Assembly (NCBI GenBank): GCA_014879575.1
Contig: JACSRU010000116.1
Span: forward strand, 1 to 64,000
From: Chthoniobacterales bacterium
GTDB lineage: Bacteria > Verrucomicrobiota > Verrucomicrobiia > Chthoniobacterales > Terrimicrobiaceae
Length of the DNA: 64,000 nt
Reading direction: 5' to 3'
The position numbers were made by a program, and so were the translations under genes. Under the pieces are notes generated by a model. That model was not told the DNA's origin. It was given only the letters and a program-made list of their open reading frames with translations, and did not search any database. This document shows positions 1 to 8,438 of the stretch, one piece after another. Within the stretch, counting starts at the first letter, position 1. Each line of letters opens with the position of its first letter.

Positions 1-14
1 ATCACGGTGCGCCC

Positions 15-99
15 CTGGAGGGACCAGCTCCGTCTGGTCCGCAGCGGTTGGCGGGGATGGCACGGAGCGGGGCGGACGACACGGAGGTCATCCCTCCAG
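15..99. repeat. Palindromic intergenic element with 9-bp terminal inverted repeats
   Basis: The ends are a perfect inverted repeat, CTGGAGGGA at 15-23 and TCCCTCCAG at 91-99. Inside lies a second hairpin, GGACCAG at 21-27 and CTGGTCC at 34-40 with a 6-base loop, and two CACGGAG words at 61-67 and 80-86. The element sits in the non-coding start of the window, upstream of the oxidoreductase gene. Its compact nested palindrome suggests a dispersed intergenic repeat of REP/MITE type. Only one copy is visible here, so dispersal is an inference. Confidence 0.5.
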
Positions 100-197
100 A
101 AGTGGCGCTTCGCGCTGGATGGGTTTTCGAAGGATGGAGGTGCTTCCCCGGGAGGAACAAGGATTGCCTTCCTTTCCCAACAGCGTAAAGTAACCCG

Positions 198-1478
198 ATG
201 GATAAATCTCATCAAACAAAAGCGTTCCGCCGGGAGAGAGTGCGTGTGGGAGTGGTTGGGGTGGGGGGCTTTGGGCGGAGTCATCTGGGAGCGGTGGAAT
301 CCCTTGCCAGCGCGGGCCGTGCGCATCTCGTTGCCGTGGCGGATCCCTTCCGGGAACAGCATGTGGAACTGGACAGTCGGCTGAGCGCACAGGGCGTCGC
401 CTGGCATTCCACCCTCGAGGAAATGCTGGAAAAGGAGACCTTGGATGCGATCACGATTGCCACGCCGGTTCCCCTGCACTTTGGTATGACGAGAAGGGCC
501 GTCGAAAAGGGGGTGTTTGTTTATCTGGAAAAACCACCGGTCCCACTTTTGAGCCAGTTGGATGAGATGATCGCCTGGGATGAGGATTTCCGCGTGGCGG
601 TGGGGTTTCAGCTGATCTATTCCGAGCCGATCCGCTTTCTCAAGCAAGCCATCCTCGACGGAAAGCTGGGAACCGTCCGCAGCATTCGGGGAGGGGCGGC
701 GGCACCGAGACGGCAATCCTACTACAACCGGGCAAGTTGGGCGGGCCGGATGAGCATAAACGGCGAGCCGGTTTTTGATGGACCGATGACGAACGCTCTT
801 GCCCACGTTCTGCAAAACATCCTGTTCCTGGGCGGCGGGGATGCGTGGAGCTTCGCGCGTCCCACCTCGCTGCGCGGGGAACTCTACCGATGTTACCCCG
901 TGGAGAGTTTTGACACATCCTGCGTGCGGGGCGTGTTGGACACCGGGGTGGAATTTGCTTTTGCGGGATCGCATGCCGTGCGGGACGAGTCACCGCATAC
1001 GCTGGAAGTCGTGGGAACGCGGGGAACGCTGCGGCTCACCGGAGGCACTTTTTCCAGTGACATCCCCGGCTTGGAATTGCCCCAGCACGCCGGGAGTGAT
1101 GTCCCCATGCTGGCGTCCGTCTCCCGATTTATGGATTATGTGTGCGGGCAGCCGGAGACCGACATCATTCGACTGGAGGATACCCGGGGATTCGTGGAAA
1201 CCACCAACGGAACCCTTGTTTCCTCTCGGGGAATTTTTCCCCTCGATGCCCGCTTTGTGGAGTCGTATCAGGTGGAGGGGGATCCGGGGCTCGATGTGCT
1301 GGGACTGGGAGACCTCATCACACAAACGATCACCACGGGACGCCTCTTTTCGGAAAATTCCGCCCCCTGGGCAAACCGCACCCCGACTGTTACCCGCGAA
1401 GAAATTCAGTCCGCCGTCCTCGAGGAGTGGATCTTTGGGGCCGAAGAAAACCCAAAAAATGCAACCGCCTGTTTGTGA
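198..1478 (+). CDS. Gfo/Idh/MocA family NAD(P)-dependent oxidoreductase
   Basis: 426 residues. The N-terminal Rossmann domain carries the dinucleotide motif GVGGFG at residues 21-26, and the family EKP motif lies at 111-113 (the Lys is the usual catalytic residue). The rest is the C-terminal alpha/beta substrate domain. The family oxidises or reduces sugars, inositols or sugar derivatives in the cytoplasm. The gene is followed 126 bases later, on the same strand, by a sugar isomerase-type TIM barrel, a frequent pairing in sugar or polyol catabolism. The exact substrate cannot be read from sequence. No clear Shine-Dalgarno precedes the ATG at 198; the Rossmann core begins only 15 residues in, so the start cannot lie much further downstream. 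Confidence 0.85.
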   Translation: MDKSHQTKAFRRERVRVGVVGVGGFGRSHLGAVESLASAGRAHLVAVADPFREQHVELDSRLSAQGVAWHSTLEEMLEKETLDAITIATPVPLHFGMTRRAVEKGVFVYLEKPPVPLLSQLDEMIAWDEDFRVAVGFQLIYSEPIRFLKQAILDGKLGTVRSIRGGAAAPRRQSYYNRASWAGRMSINGEPVFDGPMTNALAHVLQNILFLGGGDAWSFARPTSLRGELYRCYPVESFDTSCVRGVLDTGVEFAFAGSHAVRDESPHTLEVVGTRGTLRLTGGTFSSDIPGLELPQHAGSDVPMLASVSRFMDYVCGQPETDIIRLEDTRGFVETTNGTLVSSRGIFPLDARFVESYQVEGDPGLDVLGLGDLITQTITTGRLFSENSAPWANRTPTVTREEIQSAVLEEWIFGAEENPKNATACL

Positions 1479-1604
1479 ACGAATGTTTGAACAGATTGAA
1501 GAGTCGCACGAACACACAACTTGCCGACGGACAAATTTCTGCAGCCCGCAAACTTCCCTGAGGGGCAGCCGCAAACCCATTGGGAAGGCGCAGGGAGGAC
1601 GACC

Positions 1605-2489
1605 ATGAAATTGTCTTTATCCGGGAGATTGTGGCAAACGTCCGATGGGTATTCCATCACCCTCCGCGAGCATATCGCGCTGGCCAGGCAGTTCGGATAC
1701 GAGGGCCTCGAAGTGCGCCATCCCATGCTGCCGGGCGGAGACGAGATCGGCGCAATAAAGAGCCTTCTTTGCGAGGCCCGACTGGTTCCGGTCTTTTGCT
1801 TTTGCGCCGGGCTTCCCAGGACAGAGGCTTCGTGGAGTGACGCTCTGCGCGTGGCGGAGACCATGCAGGCCCTGGGCGGGGAGGCCGTTCGTGTGGCCGT
1901 GACGCAGTCGGACGAGCTGGAGGTGGTGAGGGATTTGGCCGTGCGGCTTGATCCCCTGGGCCTTGCGGTGCTCGTTCACAACCATCTCGACACGCTCTGC
2001 GATACAACGGAAAAATCCCTTGCGGTCCTCGAAAAAATCGGTCATCCCCGCGTCCGGTTGCTCCTGGACTGCGCTCATCTTCTCATGGCCGAAGAAACAA
2101 ACCTGCCCCGGGCTCTCGAAAGGCTTCTCCCCTGGGTGGACGTGGTCAATGTCCAAAACGTCTGTCGCGCGGAGGGGGGAAATATCCGGGGCACGCACGA
2201 CTGCTGGCGCCATGTGCCACCGCACCATCCCGGCGGAATCGCCTTTTCGGAAATCCTCCGCCACCTCCAATACCTCGGATTTGACGGCTGGCTCAATGTG
2301 ATGACCGCCGTGTCGCCGGATGAAGATGCGGCGGCCTTTGCGAAAGACTATTGGAATCTTCTGGATGAAGGCCGGAAGATTTCCCCACAAGCGCACGATC
2401 TTCAAGCACGGCCTGAAAGCCCAAAAATCTCACATCAGAACAACACAAAAGCCGAGACGCGGGGCGATTTTTCCGGCAGCCTGGATTAA
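1605..2489 (+). CDS. Sugar phosphate isomerase/epimerase (xylose isomerase-like TIM barrel)
   Basis: 294 residues. The ATG at 1605 is chosen because GGGAGG at 1593-1598 gives a textbook ribosome site; the frame stays open upstream, but those residues look non-coding. The sequence follows the AP-endonuclease-2/xylose isomerase-like barrel: a strand with GYEGLEVRHP near the N-terminus, HNHLDT in the middle, LLLDCAHL (metal-binding Asp/His) and a C-terminal GFDGWLNV strand. Such proteins isomerise or epimerise keto-sugars or inosose-type compounds using a divalent metal. It probably works with the upstream oxidoreductase. Its last four bases overlap the stop of the convergent mmsA-like gene. Confidence 0.8.
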   Translation: MKLSLSGRLWQTSDGYSITLREHIALARQFGYEGLEVRHPMLPGGDEIGAIKSLLCEARLVPVFCFCAGLPRTEASWSDALRVAETMQALGGEAVRVAVTQSDELEVVRDLAVRLDPLGLAVLVHNHLDTLCDTTEKSLAVLEKIGHPRVRLLLDCAHLLMAEETNLPRALERLLPWVDVVNVQNVCRAEGGNIRGTHDCWRHVPPHHPGGIAFSEILRHLQYLGFDGWLNVMTAVSPDEDAAAFAKDYWNLLDEGRKISPQAHDLQARPESPKISHQNNTKAETRGDFSGSLD

Positions 2490-3961
2490 TCCGCCCAGAC
2501 GTCGGCAGAGCCGAACCAGCGCGAGGTCGTGACCTTTTGCCGCGTGTAAAACGCGATGGCTTCCTTGCCCTGCAGGTGGAGGTCGCCGAAGAAGGAATCC
2601 TTCCATCCGCTGAACGGAAACATCGCCATTGCCGCCGGCACGCCAATGTTCACCCCCACCATGCCGGCCTGGATCCGGTGCCTGAATTCCCGGGCCGCAT
2701 GGCCGGATCGCGTAAAAATGGACGCGCCATTTCCGTAGCCGGATTGGTTGGCGATCCGGATGGCGTCCTCGAGGGTTTCCATGCGGAGGACGCTGAGCAC
2801 GGGGCCGAAGATTTCCTCCTTCCAGGGAGTGCTGCCGTGTTGGACGTGGTCGAGAATGGTCGGGCCGACAAAGAATCCTCCCGGGGCGGATGGCGGGCGC
2901 AGGTTTCTTCCATCGGCCGCCACCCGGGCTCCTTCCGCCTCGCTCCTGCTGATGAGATCTTCCACGCGGTCGCGGTGGGGGGATGTGATGACGGGGCCCA
3001 TCTGGACGGACGGATCATTAAACGTCGGGCCCACCTTGAGGGACTTTGCGCTTTGGACCAGTGCGGGGACGATGCGGTCGCCCGCCGCGCCGACGGCGAG
3101 TGCCATCGAACCGGCCATGCACCGCTCGCCGGCGCACCCGAAGGCCGCTTCGGTGAGTCCGCGAACCGCTTCCCCGGTCGGCGCATCCGGCATCAGCAAC
3201 ACAAAATTTTTTGCGCCACCCGCCGCCTGGACCCGTTTGCCGTGCGCGGATCCTTTCAGGAAAATCTCCCGTGCCACCGGCGTGGAGCCCACGAAGGAAA
3301 CGGCCTCGACCAGCGGATGGGTGAGGAGGGCGTCCACCGCATCGCGGGCACCATGCACGAGTTGGAAAACCCCCGGCGGAAGCCCCGCCTCAAGGAGCAC
3401 CTCCGTGAGGAGAACGGCGGTGAGAGGCACCTTCTCGCTCGGCTTCAGGACAAACGTGTTCCCACAGGCGAGAGCGAGCGGAAACATCCAGAGCGGCACC
3501 ATCGCCGGAAAGTTAAAAGGCGTGATTCCCGCGCACACGCCAAGCGGCTGGCGGATCGCGTCGCAATCAATGCCGCGCGCCACATTTTCCAGGCTGTCGC
3601 CCATGAGAAGCGACGGGACCGAGGTGGCGTATTCCACCATTTGGATTCCGCGACGGACGTCCCCCCGGGCCTCGGTGAGGGTCTTGCCATGTTCCGTGGA
3701 GACGAGGGTGACGAGCTTCTCGAAGTGGGATTCGAGGAGGGCTTTGAATCTGAAGAGAACCTGCACGCGGTCCACAGCGGGGGTTTCCCACCAGGCCGGA
3801 AAGGCGGCGTGTGCTGAGCGAACCGCCTCATCCACAAGGGAGAAATCCGCAAGCGGAGCGGAAGCGATTTGTCCGCCGGTGGAGGGATTGAAGACCGGAG
3901 ATGTCGGGCCATCGGATGCCTCGCGCCAACGTCCGGCGATCAAATGCGGGCAGGCTCTCAT
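2486..3961 (-). CDS. mmsA: CoA-acylating (methyl)malonate-semialdehyde dehydrogenase
   Basis: 491 residues from the ATG at 3961; an upstream extension would overlap the preceding gene. Aldehyde dehydrogenase superfamily of MmsA/IolA type: ITPFNFP near 145-151, LKPSEK near 172-177, the family-typical AGGAKNF in place of the usual ELGG, and catalytic Cys281 in GERCMAGS. MmsA enzymes convert malonate or methylmalonate semialdehyde to acetyl- or propionyl-CoA with NAD+ and CoA. It is the last gene of a three-gene minus-strand operon after preA (26-base gap) and a carbamoyl-amidase. In that setting malonate semialdehyde from beta-alanine is the likely substrate, although valine or inositol breakdown cannot be excluded. 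The gene converges on and overlaps the TIM-barrel gene by four bases. Confidence 0.88.
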   Translation of the reverse strand: MRACPHLIAGRWREASDGPTSPVFNPSTGGQIASAPLADFSLVDEAVRSAHAAFPAWWETPAVDRVQVLFRFKALLESHFEKLVTLVSTEHGKTLTEARGDVRRGIQMVEYATSVPSLLMGDSLENVARGIDCDAIRQPLGVCAGITPFNFPAMVPLWMFPLALACGNTFVLKPSEKVPLTAVLLTEVLLEAGLPPGVFQLVHGARDAVDALLTHPLVEAVSFVGSTPVAREIFLKGSAHGKRVQAAGGAKNFVLLMPDAPTGEAVRGLTEAAFGCAGERCMAGSMALAVGAAGDRIVPALVQSAKSLKVGPTFNDPSVQMGPVITSPHRDRVEDLISRSEAEGARVAADGRNLRPPSAPGGFFVGPTILDHVQHGSTPWKEEIFGPVLSVLRMETLEDAIRIANQSGYGNGASIFTRSGHAAREFRHRIQAGMVGVNIGVPAAMAMFPFSGWKDSFFGDLHLQGKEAIAFYTRQKVTTSRWFGSADVWAD

Positions 3962-3987
3962 GAGAAAAATGAGAAAAGGCGATCCGC

Positions 3988-5103
3988 TTATCGCGAGAGC
4001 GACTGCGACTGCTCGACGAATTTGTCGCCGCTCCACTCGCCGTCTGCCTGGACGATTCCCGTCGCTTTTTTGGCACTCTTCCGCTCCGCCTGCCTGTGGA
4101 CAAGATCGGCGTGGGTCGTGAAATAGTCGAGGCTGTGTCCCCGGAAGTCCGCCAGGGTTTCAAACTGGTGCTTCTCCATGAACGCCAGCAGGTCCGCCCG
4201 GAGTGCCTTCACCATTTCGTAGCCGAACTTCATGACGCCCGTGCAAACCTGGACGGTGTTCGCTCCGAGAAGGAGGAACTGCGCGGCGTCGGCACCGGTT
4301 TCGATCCCGCCGATTCCCGAAAGGGAGCGGTCGGGAAACTCGGCGCGGATCAGGGTCGCGATTTCCAGGCACATTCTCAGGGCAATCGGCCTGATGGCCT
4401 TGGAGGAATAACCGCCGGGGGTCGTGTAGCCTTCGACTGTCGGCTCCGGGCGCAGGGTGTCCAGATTCACCCCCATCACGCTGCGGATCGTATTGATGGC
4501 ACTGATGCCCTGGCAGCCCGCCGCGAGAGCCGCGCGGGAAGGTTCCTCGATGTGGGTGATGTTCGGAGTCATTTTTGCCCAGACGGGAATTTTGGCGGCG
4601 GACATCACCCATTGGCAGACCTCGGTGAGGATGTCGGGATCCTGCCCCATCGCGGCGCCCATCTTGCGTTCCGGAAGGCCATGCGGACACGAGAAGTTGA
4701 GCTCGAAACCATCAACCCCCGACTCCTGGCAGCGTTCCACGATTTCCACCCAGGCATCCCTGTTGCACTCCTCCATGATGGACGCGATGAGGATTCCCTC
4801 CGGGTGCAGATCCTTGCATTTTTTGAACTCCTCGATCCAAATCGAGAGCGGACGGTCACTGATGAGTTCGATATTTTCCCAGCCGATGACTTCCCGGCCG
4901 TCGGCGGCGTGGAGTTTGGCATACCGGGGGGTGACGTTCACAACTTTGGAGGCGTCCAGGCTGACCGTCTTGGCAATGACCGCCCCCCAGCCCTCGCGGA
5001 ACGCCCGCGAGATGACATTCAGGTTGGTTCCCGGAGGACCCGAGGCAATGACAAACGGGTTGGGGAGCTTGAGACCATCAACGGTGCAGGCGAGAGTTGG
5101 CAT
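3988..5103 (-). CDS. preA: Dihydropyrimidine dehydrogenase, PreA-like catalytic subunit
   Basis: 371 residues with the FMN-binding dihydroorotate-dehydrogenase-like barrel. PNPFVIASGPPG lies near the N-terminus, ELNFSCPHG contains the active-site Cys139, and the phosphate-binding end has SGIGGIETGADAAQFLLLGA. The family reduces uracil or thymine to the dihydro-pyrimidine, the first step of reductive pyrimidine breakdown. E. coli PreA ends in a ferredoxin-like [4Fe-4S] domain; here the C-terminus is short and has no CxxCxxC cluster motif, and no PreT partner is adjacent. The electron donor is therefore unclear. It lies 48 bases after the amidase gene and 26 bases before mmsA. Confidence 0.87.
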   Translation of the reverse strand: MPTLACTVDGLKLPNPFVIASGPPGTNLNVISRAFREGWGAVIAKTVSLDASKVVNVTPRYAKLHAADGREVIGWENIELISDRPLSIWIEEFKKCKDLHPEGILIASIMEECNRDAWVEIVERCQESGVDGFELNFSCPHGLPERKMGAAMGQDPDILTEVCQWVMSAAKIPVWAKMTPNITHIEEPSRAALAAGCQGISAINTIRSVMGVNLDTLRPEPTVEGYTTPGGYSSKAIRPIALRMCLEIATLIRAEFPDRSLSGIGGIETGADAAQFLLLGANTVQVCTGVMKFGYEMVKALRADLLAFMEKHQFETLADFRGHSLDYFTTHADLVHRQAERKSAKKATGIVQADGEWSGDKFVEQSQSLSR

Positions 5104-5151
5104 AAGAGTCTGGGATTTGAGAGAGCCGGTAGGGCGGCAGGAAGGATTGGT

Positions 5152-6405
5152 TCAGGAAAAGATAGCCGTATTTCCCGGACGCGCAATCCAGGCGATGGTT
5201 TTTGTGGCCAGGCGGTCGAAGGCCCGGATGGCTGCCGCGAGATGTTCCTCCCTCGTATCCTCGATTTTGTTGTGACTGATTCCGTGCAGACTTTGGACAA
5301 ACATCATGACAGTCGGAATTCCCGAGCGGGAAACTTCGGAGGCATCGTGCAACGGGCCGGACGGCATCCGGTGGGAGGTGCCGCAGATTTCCGTCGTCGC
5401 CTCGTCGCAGAGCGCAATGAGATCGGGGTGGAAAAGGATGGGATCAATTTGCCAGAGGCGATCCCAATCCACACGGACTCCGCCCTCGACGGCAAAATTT
5501 GAAGCCGCCTCGCGCGCCTCCGCCAGCATGGTCTTGAGGCTCCCCGCATCGAGATGGCGTTGATCCAGAGTGATCCGACAGTCCTCCACCACGCTGGTGA
5601 CGATGCCCGGCTGGGTCGTGCATGAGCCGATCGTGCAGACCCCGCCGTGACGTTCGGCAATCTTGTAAATCTCCGGACTCATTTTTGCCGCCGCCAGAAA
5701 GGCATCGCGGCGGCGATGCATGGGCGTGCTGCCGGAATGCGCCGCCTGTCCATGAAACGTGATCGCATGGCGTTCGACGCCAAACGTGCCGAGCACGGTT
5801 CCGAGCACAAGCCCCTTGTCCAGGAGCACGGGACCCTGCTCGATGTGAAGCTCCAGATAGGCCGCCGCATGGGTCCGCTCGCTCGCGGAAGCTTTCACAT
5901 TTTCCAGATCAATGCCCACCGCTCGCAAGGCGTCCGGAAGTCGGATGCCCTCCCGATCCCGCAACCCCCGGGCTTCGTTGAGATCGAGCGTTCCGGCGCA
6001 GGCCGAAGATCCGAAAAGGCTTTTGCCGAAGCGGGCGCCCTCCTCATCCGCCCAGTCCACGAGGCGGATTGTGACCGGTGGGACGCCGGCGGATTCCTGC
6101 GCAAGGCGTCTGAGGATTTCCACGCCGGCGAGCGTATTGAGGCAACCGTCCAGCCAGCCGCCGTTGGGCACGGAATCCATGTGCCCGCCAATCACCAGCG
6201 CCTTTTCCGAGCGTCCGCGAAGGGTGGCCCAGAAATTTCCGGCGGCATCGGTGTGGGACTCGACCGGCAGGTCCGCCAGTTTGGATGCCAGAAACGCCCG
6301 GGCCTTCAACCATGTCGGAGTGAAGGCCACCCGCTGGGCACCCCTGGCATCGCCGGTCAGCTCGCGCAGTTCCTTCAGTGCCGCAATCGTTCTCGATGGA
6401 TCCAT
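5152..6405 (-). CDS. Zn-dependent N-carbamoyl amidase (beta-ureidopropionase/L-carbamoylase type)
   Basis: 417 residues of the M20 peptidase-like hydantoinase/carbamoylase family. The metal ligands are all present: His75 and Asp86 in GGHMDSVPNGGWLDG, the DEEGARFG acidic pair near 120-122, His187 in ELHIEQGP, and a C-terminal His in GISHNKIED. These enzymes hydrolyse N-carbamoyl-beta-alanine (or N-carbamoyl-L-amino acids) to the free amino acid, CO2 and ammonia. Position as first gene of an operon with PreA and MmsA favours beta-ureidopropionase. A dihydropyrimidinase, which should act between PreA and this enzyme, is not in the window. Confidence 0.88.
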   Translation of the reverse strand: MDPSRTIAALKELRELTGDARGAQRVAFTPTWLKARAFLASKLADLPVESHTDAAGNFWATLRGRSEKALVIGGHMDSVPNGGWLDGCLNTLAGVEILRRLAQESAGVPPVTIRLVDWADEEGARFGKSLFGSSACAGTLDLNEARGLRDREGIRLPDALRAVGIDLENVKASASERTHAAAYLELHIEQGPVLLDKGLVLGTVLGTFGVERHAITFHGQAAHSGSTPMHRRRDAFLAAAKMSPEIYKIAERHGGVCTIGSCTTQPGIVTSVVEDCRITLDQRHLDAGSLKTMLAEAREAASNFAVEGGVRVDWDRLWQIDPILFHPDLIALCDEATTEICGTSHRMPSGPLHDASEVSRSGIPTVMMFVQSLHGISHNKIEDTREEHLAAAIRAFDRLATKTIAWIARPGNTAIFS

Positions 6406-6490
6406 GCGGAGGAACTATAACGGGATTTCCCGGGCGATGCGCGCAGATTTGTGAACGGGCAAAGCGAGTGGGTCCGAAGACGCCCGCGAA

Positions 6491-7030
6491 TTATGCCATG
6501 CCGAGTTTTTGACGTCCTTCCGGGCTGATTCTTTCCGGCGCCCATGCGGGTTCCCAAACCAGGTCAACATCCGCCCCGGAGACCCCCTCGACAGTCAGGA
6601 TTTTCTGGCGGGCCTCGGATGCGATGATCGGTCCCATTCCGCAGCCTGGCGCGGTGAGGGTCATTTGCACGGTCACATGGCTGCCCGTGGCGGCGGGTTG
6701 GATGGCCACCGAATAAACGAGACCCAGATCCACGATGTTGATCGGAATTTCCGGATCGTAACATGTCCGGAGTTGTGACCAGACCAGATCCTCGAGCGGG
6801 GTGTTGGCGGGTGCCTCGGGGGTGACAACCGGCGCGTGCCCGATGGCATCCGCGTCCCGCGCTTCAACTCGGAAGAGTCCGGCCTGGCTGGGGACCAGAA
6901 TCGTATAGGAACCGCCCAGTGCCTGGGTGATCACGACCTGGGTCTGGGCGGGAAGCGTGATTTTTTCCCCGCTGGGAATCCGGCAGACTTCAATGTCCCG
7001 CGATGTGGTGCGCTGGGTGTCGGCACTCAT
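6491..7030 (-). CDS. sufT: SufT-like Fe-S assembly protein (DUF59/MIP18 family)
   Basis: 179 residues. The C-terminal half is a DUF59 domain with CYDPEIPINIVDLGLVYSV near 96-114 and the conserved Cys in TAPGCGMGP. The N-terminal extension with a short beta-rich region is as in bacterial SufT proteins, which assist maturation of iron-sulfur proteins. The ATG at 7030 overlaps the ferritin stop codon as ATGA, so translation is probably coupled. Pairing with ferritin, and divergence from the heme-uptake operon, make an iron-homeostasis role likely. I am confident in the domain; the precise role is inferred. Confidence 0.82.
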   Translation of the reverse strand: MSADTQRTTSRDIEVCRIPSGEKITLPAQTQVVITQALGGSYTILVPSQAGLFRVEARDADAIGHAPVVTPEAPANTPLEDLVWSQLRTCYDPEIPINIVDLGLVYSVAIQPAATGSHVTVQMTLTAPGCGMGPIIASEARQKILTVEGVSGADVDLVWEPAWAPERISPEGRQKLGMA

Positions 7031-7545
7031 TCCGCCGACTCCTTGTTTGCGGTCCCGATCCGTTTGTTGCCCGCGAGATATTGCTCGATCAACAAGAGGT
7101 TTGCCTCCCCGGCCCGCTGGACAATTTTCAGGAGCTGATCCATCGAGCTGACTTCCTCGAGTTGCTCGATCACGAACCACTGCAAAAACGTCGCGGCGAT
7201 ATGGTTGTTTTCCTTCAGGGCAATGTCCATGAGGCCGTTGATGAGGTCGGTGACCTTGATTTCCTGATCGAGCGAAAGGCGCACGGCATCCTCCGCGAAG
7301 GGAAATCTGGCGACCGGTTTTGCAATGACGGGGATCTCCACGCGCGCTCCGGCATCGATGAGGAACTTGAGGAATTTCATCGCGTGCTGGTGTTCCTCGG
7401 CGGCCTGCTTGTAAAAGTGCTGGGCAAGGAACGGGAGGGATTCCGCGTCAAAGTGGGCGGCGATCGCCGTGTATTGGATGCTGGCCGCGAACTCGTAGCC
7501 GACCTGTTCGTTGATTTTATCGTTGAGGTTTTGTGAGATGAGCAT
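7027..7545 (-). CDS. ftn: Ferritin (non-heme, iron storage)
   Basis: 172 residues of a four-helix-bundle ferritin. The N-terminal helix has NEQVGYEFAASIQYTAIA with a ferroxidase Glu, the second helix has EEHQHAMKFLKF at about 50-61, and the later helices carry further Glu/Gln residues (LDQEIKVTDLINGLMDIA, WFVIEQLEE). Ferritins oxidise Fe(II) and store it as a mineral core. The ATG at 7545 has GGAGAG upstream and gives the usual family length. The gene overlaps the SufT-like gene by four bases and is separated by 140 bases from the divergent PEP-CTERM/heme operon, so both may be under iron control. Confidence 0.88.
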   Translation of the reverse strand: MLISQNLNDKINEQVGYEFAASIQYTAIAAHFDAESLPFLAQHFYKQAAEEHQHAMKFLKFLIDAGARVEIPVIAKPVARFPFAEDAVRLSLDQEIKVTDLINGLMDIALKENNHIAATFLQWFVIEQLEEVSSMDQLLKIVQRAGEANLLLIEQYLAGNKRIGTANKESAE

Positions 7546-7685
7546 GCGCAAACTCTCCGCCAGCAGACGGGGTTGGTCAAGGGAATGCCGCCGATTTTCC
7601 GAATCTTTGGCACCGCAAGCCGCCGCCAACATTCCGCAAGCCGCCGTTAGCGGGGATTTCGTTTGGCCGATAGGGTGCCGCTTCC
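7546..7685. promoter_or_regulatory. Divergent intergenic region, ferritin versus PEP-CTERM/heme operon
   Basis: 140 bases separate two divergent start codons, so promoters for both directions must lie here. The clearest structure is a 13-base direct repeat, CCGCAAGCCGCCG, at 7613-7625 and 7634-7646. Its 21-base period is about two helical turns, which suits a bound regulator. I see no convincing Fur box. Confidence 0.4.
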
Positions 7686-8438
7686 ATGACAACAAACATT
7701 TCTTCAAGTTCATCCGGCAAGGTGCTTGCCGCAATCCTGGCAGCAATCCTTTCCGTCGCGTCGGCAAACGCCGCCTTTTTGGTCGTCAATCTTCCCGGCA
7801 CCACCGCGCAGGACAACTGGACCGATCTCACCGCAACGAACTATCCCGGCTTTCCGGTGTATGCCACCAGCGGAAATGCCTGGCCGAGTCCGATCGCGGC
7901 AACGAGCGGGAACGGAGGGGGAAGTTTGAACAAGGTCTCCGGTTTGGGATTTCCCAGTAACGGAGGCGGTGTGTATGTCGGGGGAATGGTGAGCGGAACG
8001 GGAACGTTTGCGGTCACCGACAGTACCGCGATCACCGGTCTCGAAACGGTGGTCTTCCAACTCGAGGTCGAAGGCGTCGGAGCAAACTGGAACAGCGTCC
8101 TCTCCGGCCTGTCCCTGAACTACAACGGTGGCTCTCAAGCCCTGCCGTTCGACTTTTCCCTTGTGGTCTCCGCGATCCCCAACGGCTCATTGTATGGTCA
8201 GCCCAAAACAATTTTCACTTTGGCGTATCAATGGGATCTGACGTCCCTTGGGGCCACGTCCTTTAACATTGCATGGACCGCCGCCGAGCATTCGGTGACC
8301 TCGAACCTCCAAATGAATCAGGGAGATACGATGTTGCAGGTGGTGCCGGAGCCCGCGACCGGGATGTTGCTCGGGCTGGGCGTGGTTGCCTTGAGCCTGT
8401 GTTGGGTGGGCCGGAGCCGTCGGGAGGGCATGGAATGA
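7686..8438 (+). CDS. PEP-CTERM sorting-domain protein
   Basis: 250 residues. An N-terminal signal peptide (hydrophobic VLAAILAAILSVASANA, cleaved near residue 30) is followed by a beta-rich, Gly/Ser/Thr-rich exported domain. The C-terminus is VVPEPATGMLLGLG, then a transmembrane stretch and basic WVGRSRRE, the canonical PEP-CTERM signal processed by exosortase. The protein should be delivered to the cell surface or exopolysaccharide matrix. Its stop overlaps the next gene's ATG (ATGA). It heads a run of six same-strand genes that ends with heme uptake, so a surface role in heme acquisition is possible but unproven. No exosortase gene is in the window. Confidence 0.85.
   Translation: MTTNISSSSSGKVLAAILAAILSVASANAAFLVVNLPGTTAQDNWTDLTATNYPGFPVYATSGNAWPSPIAATSGNGGGSLNKVSGLGFPSNGGGVYVGGMVSGTGTFAVTDSTAITGLETVVFQLEVEGVGANWNSVLSGLSLNYNGGSQALPFDFSLVVSAIPNGSLYGQPKTIFTLAYQWDLTSLGATSFNIAWTAAEHSVTSNLQMNQGDTMLQVVPEPATGMLLGLGVVALSLCWVGRSRREGME

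Noticed and set aside
7-384. Short open frames on both strands in the first 400 bases
   Set aside because: They overlap the palindromic element and the Rossmann gene, and show no protein-like features.
2537-3817. 426-codon plus-strand frame opposite the semialdehyde dehydrogenase gene
   Set aside because: The minus-strand protein has complete family motifs, so this frame is a shadow.
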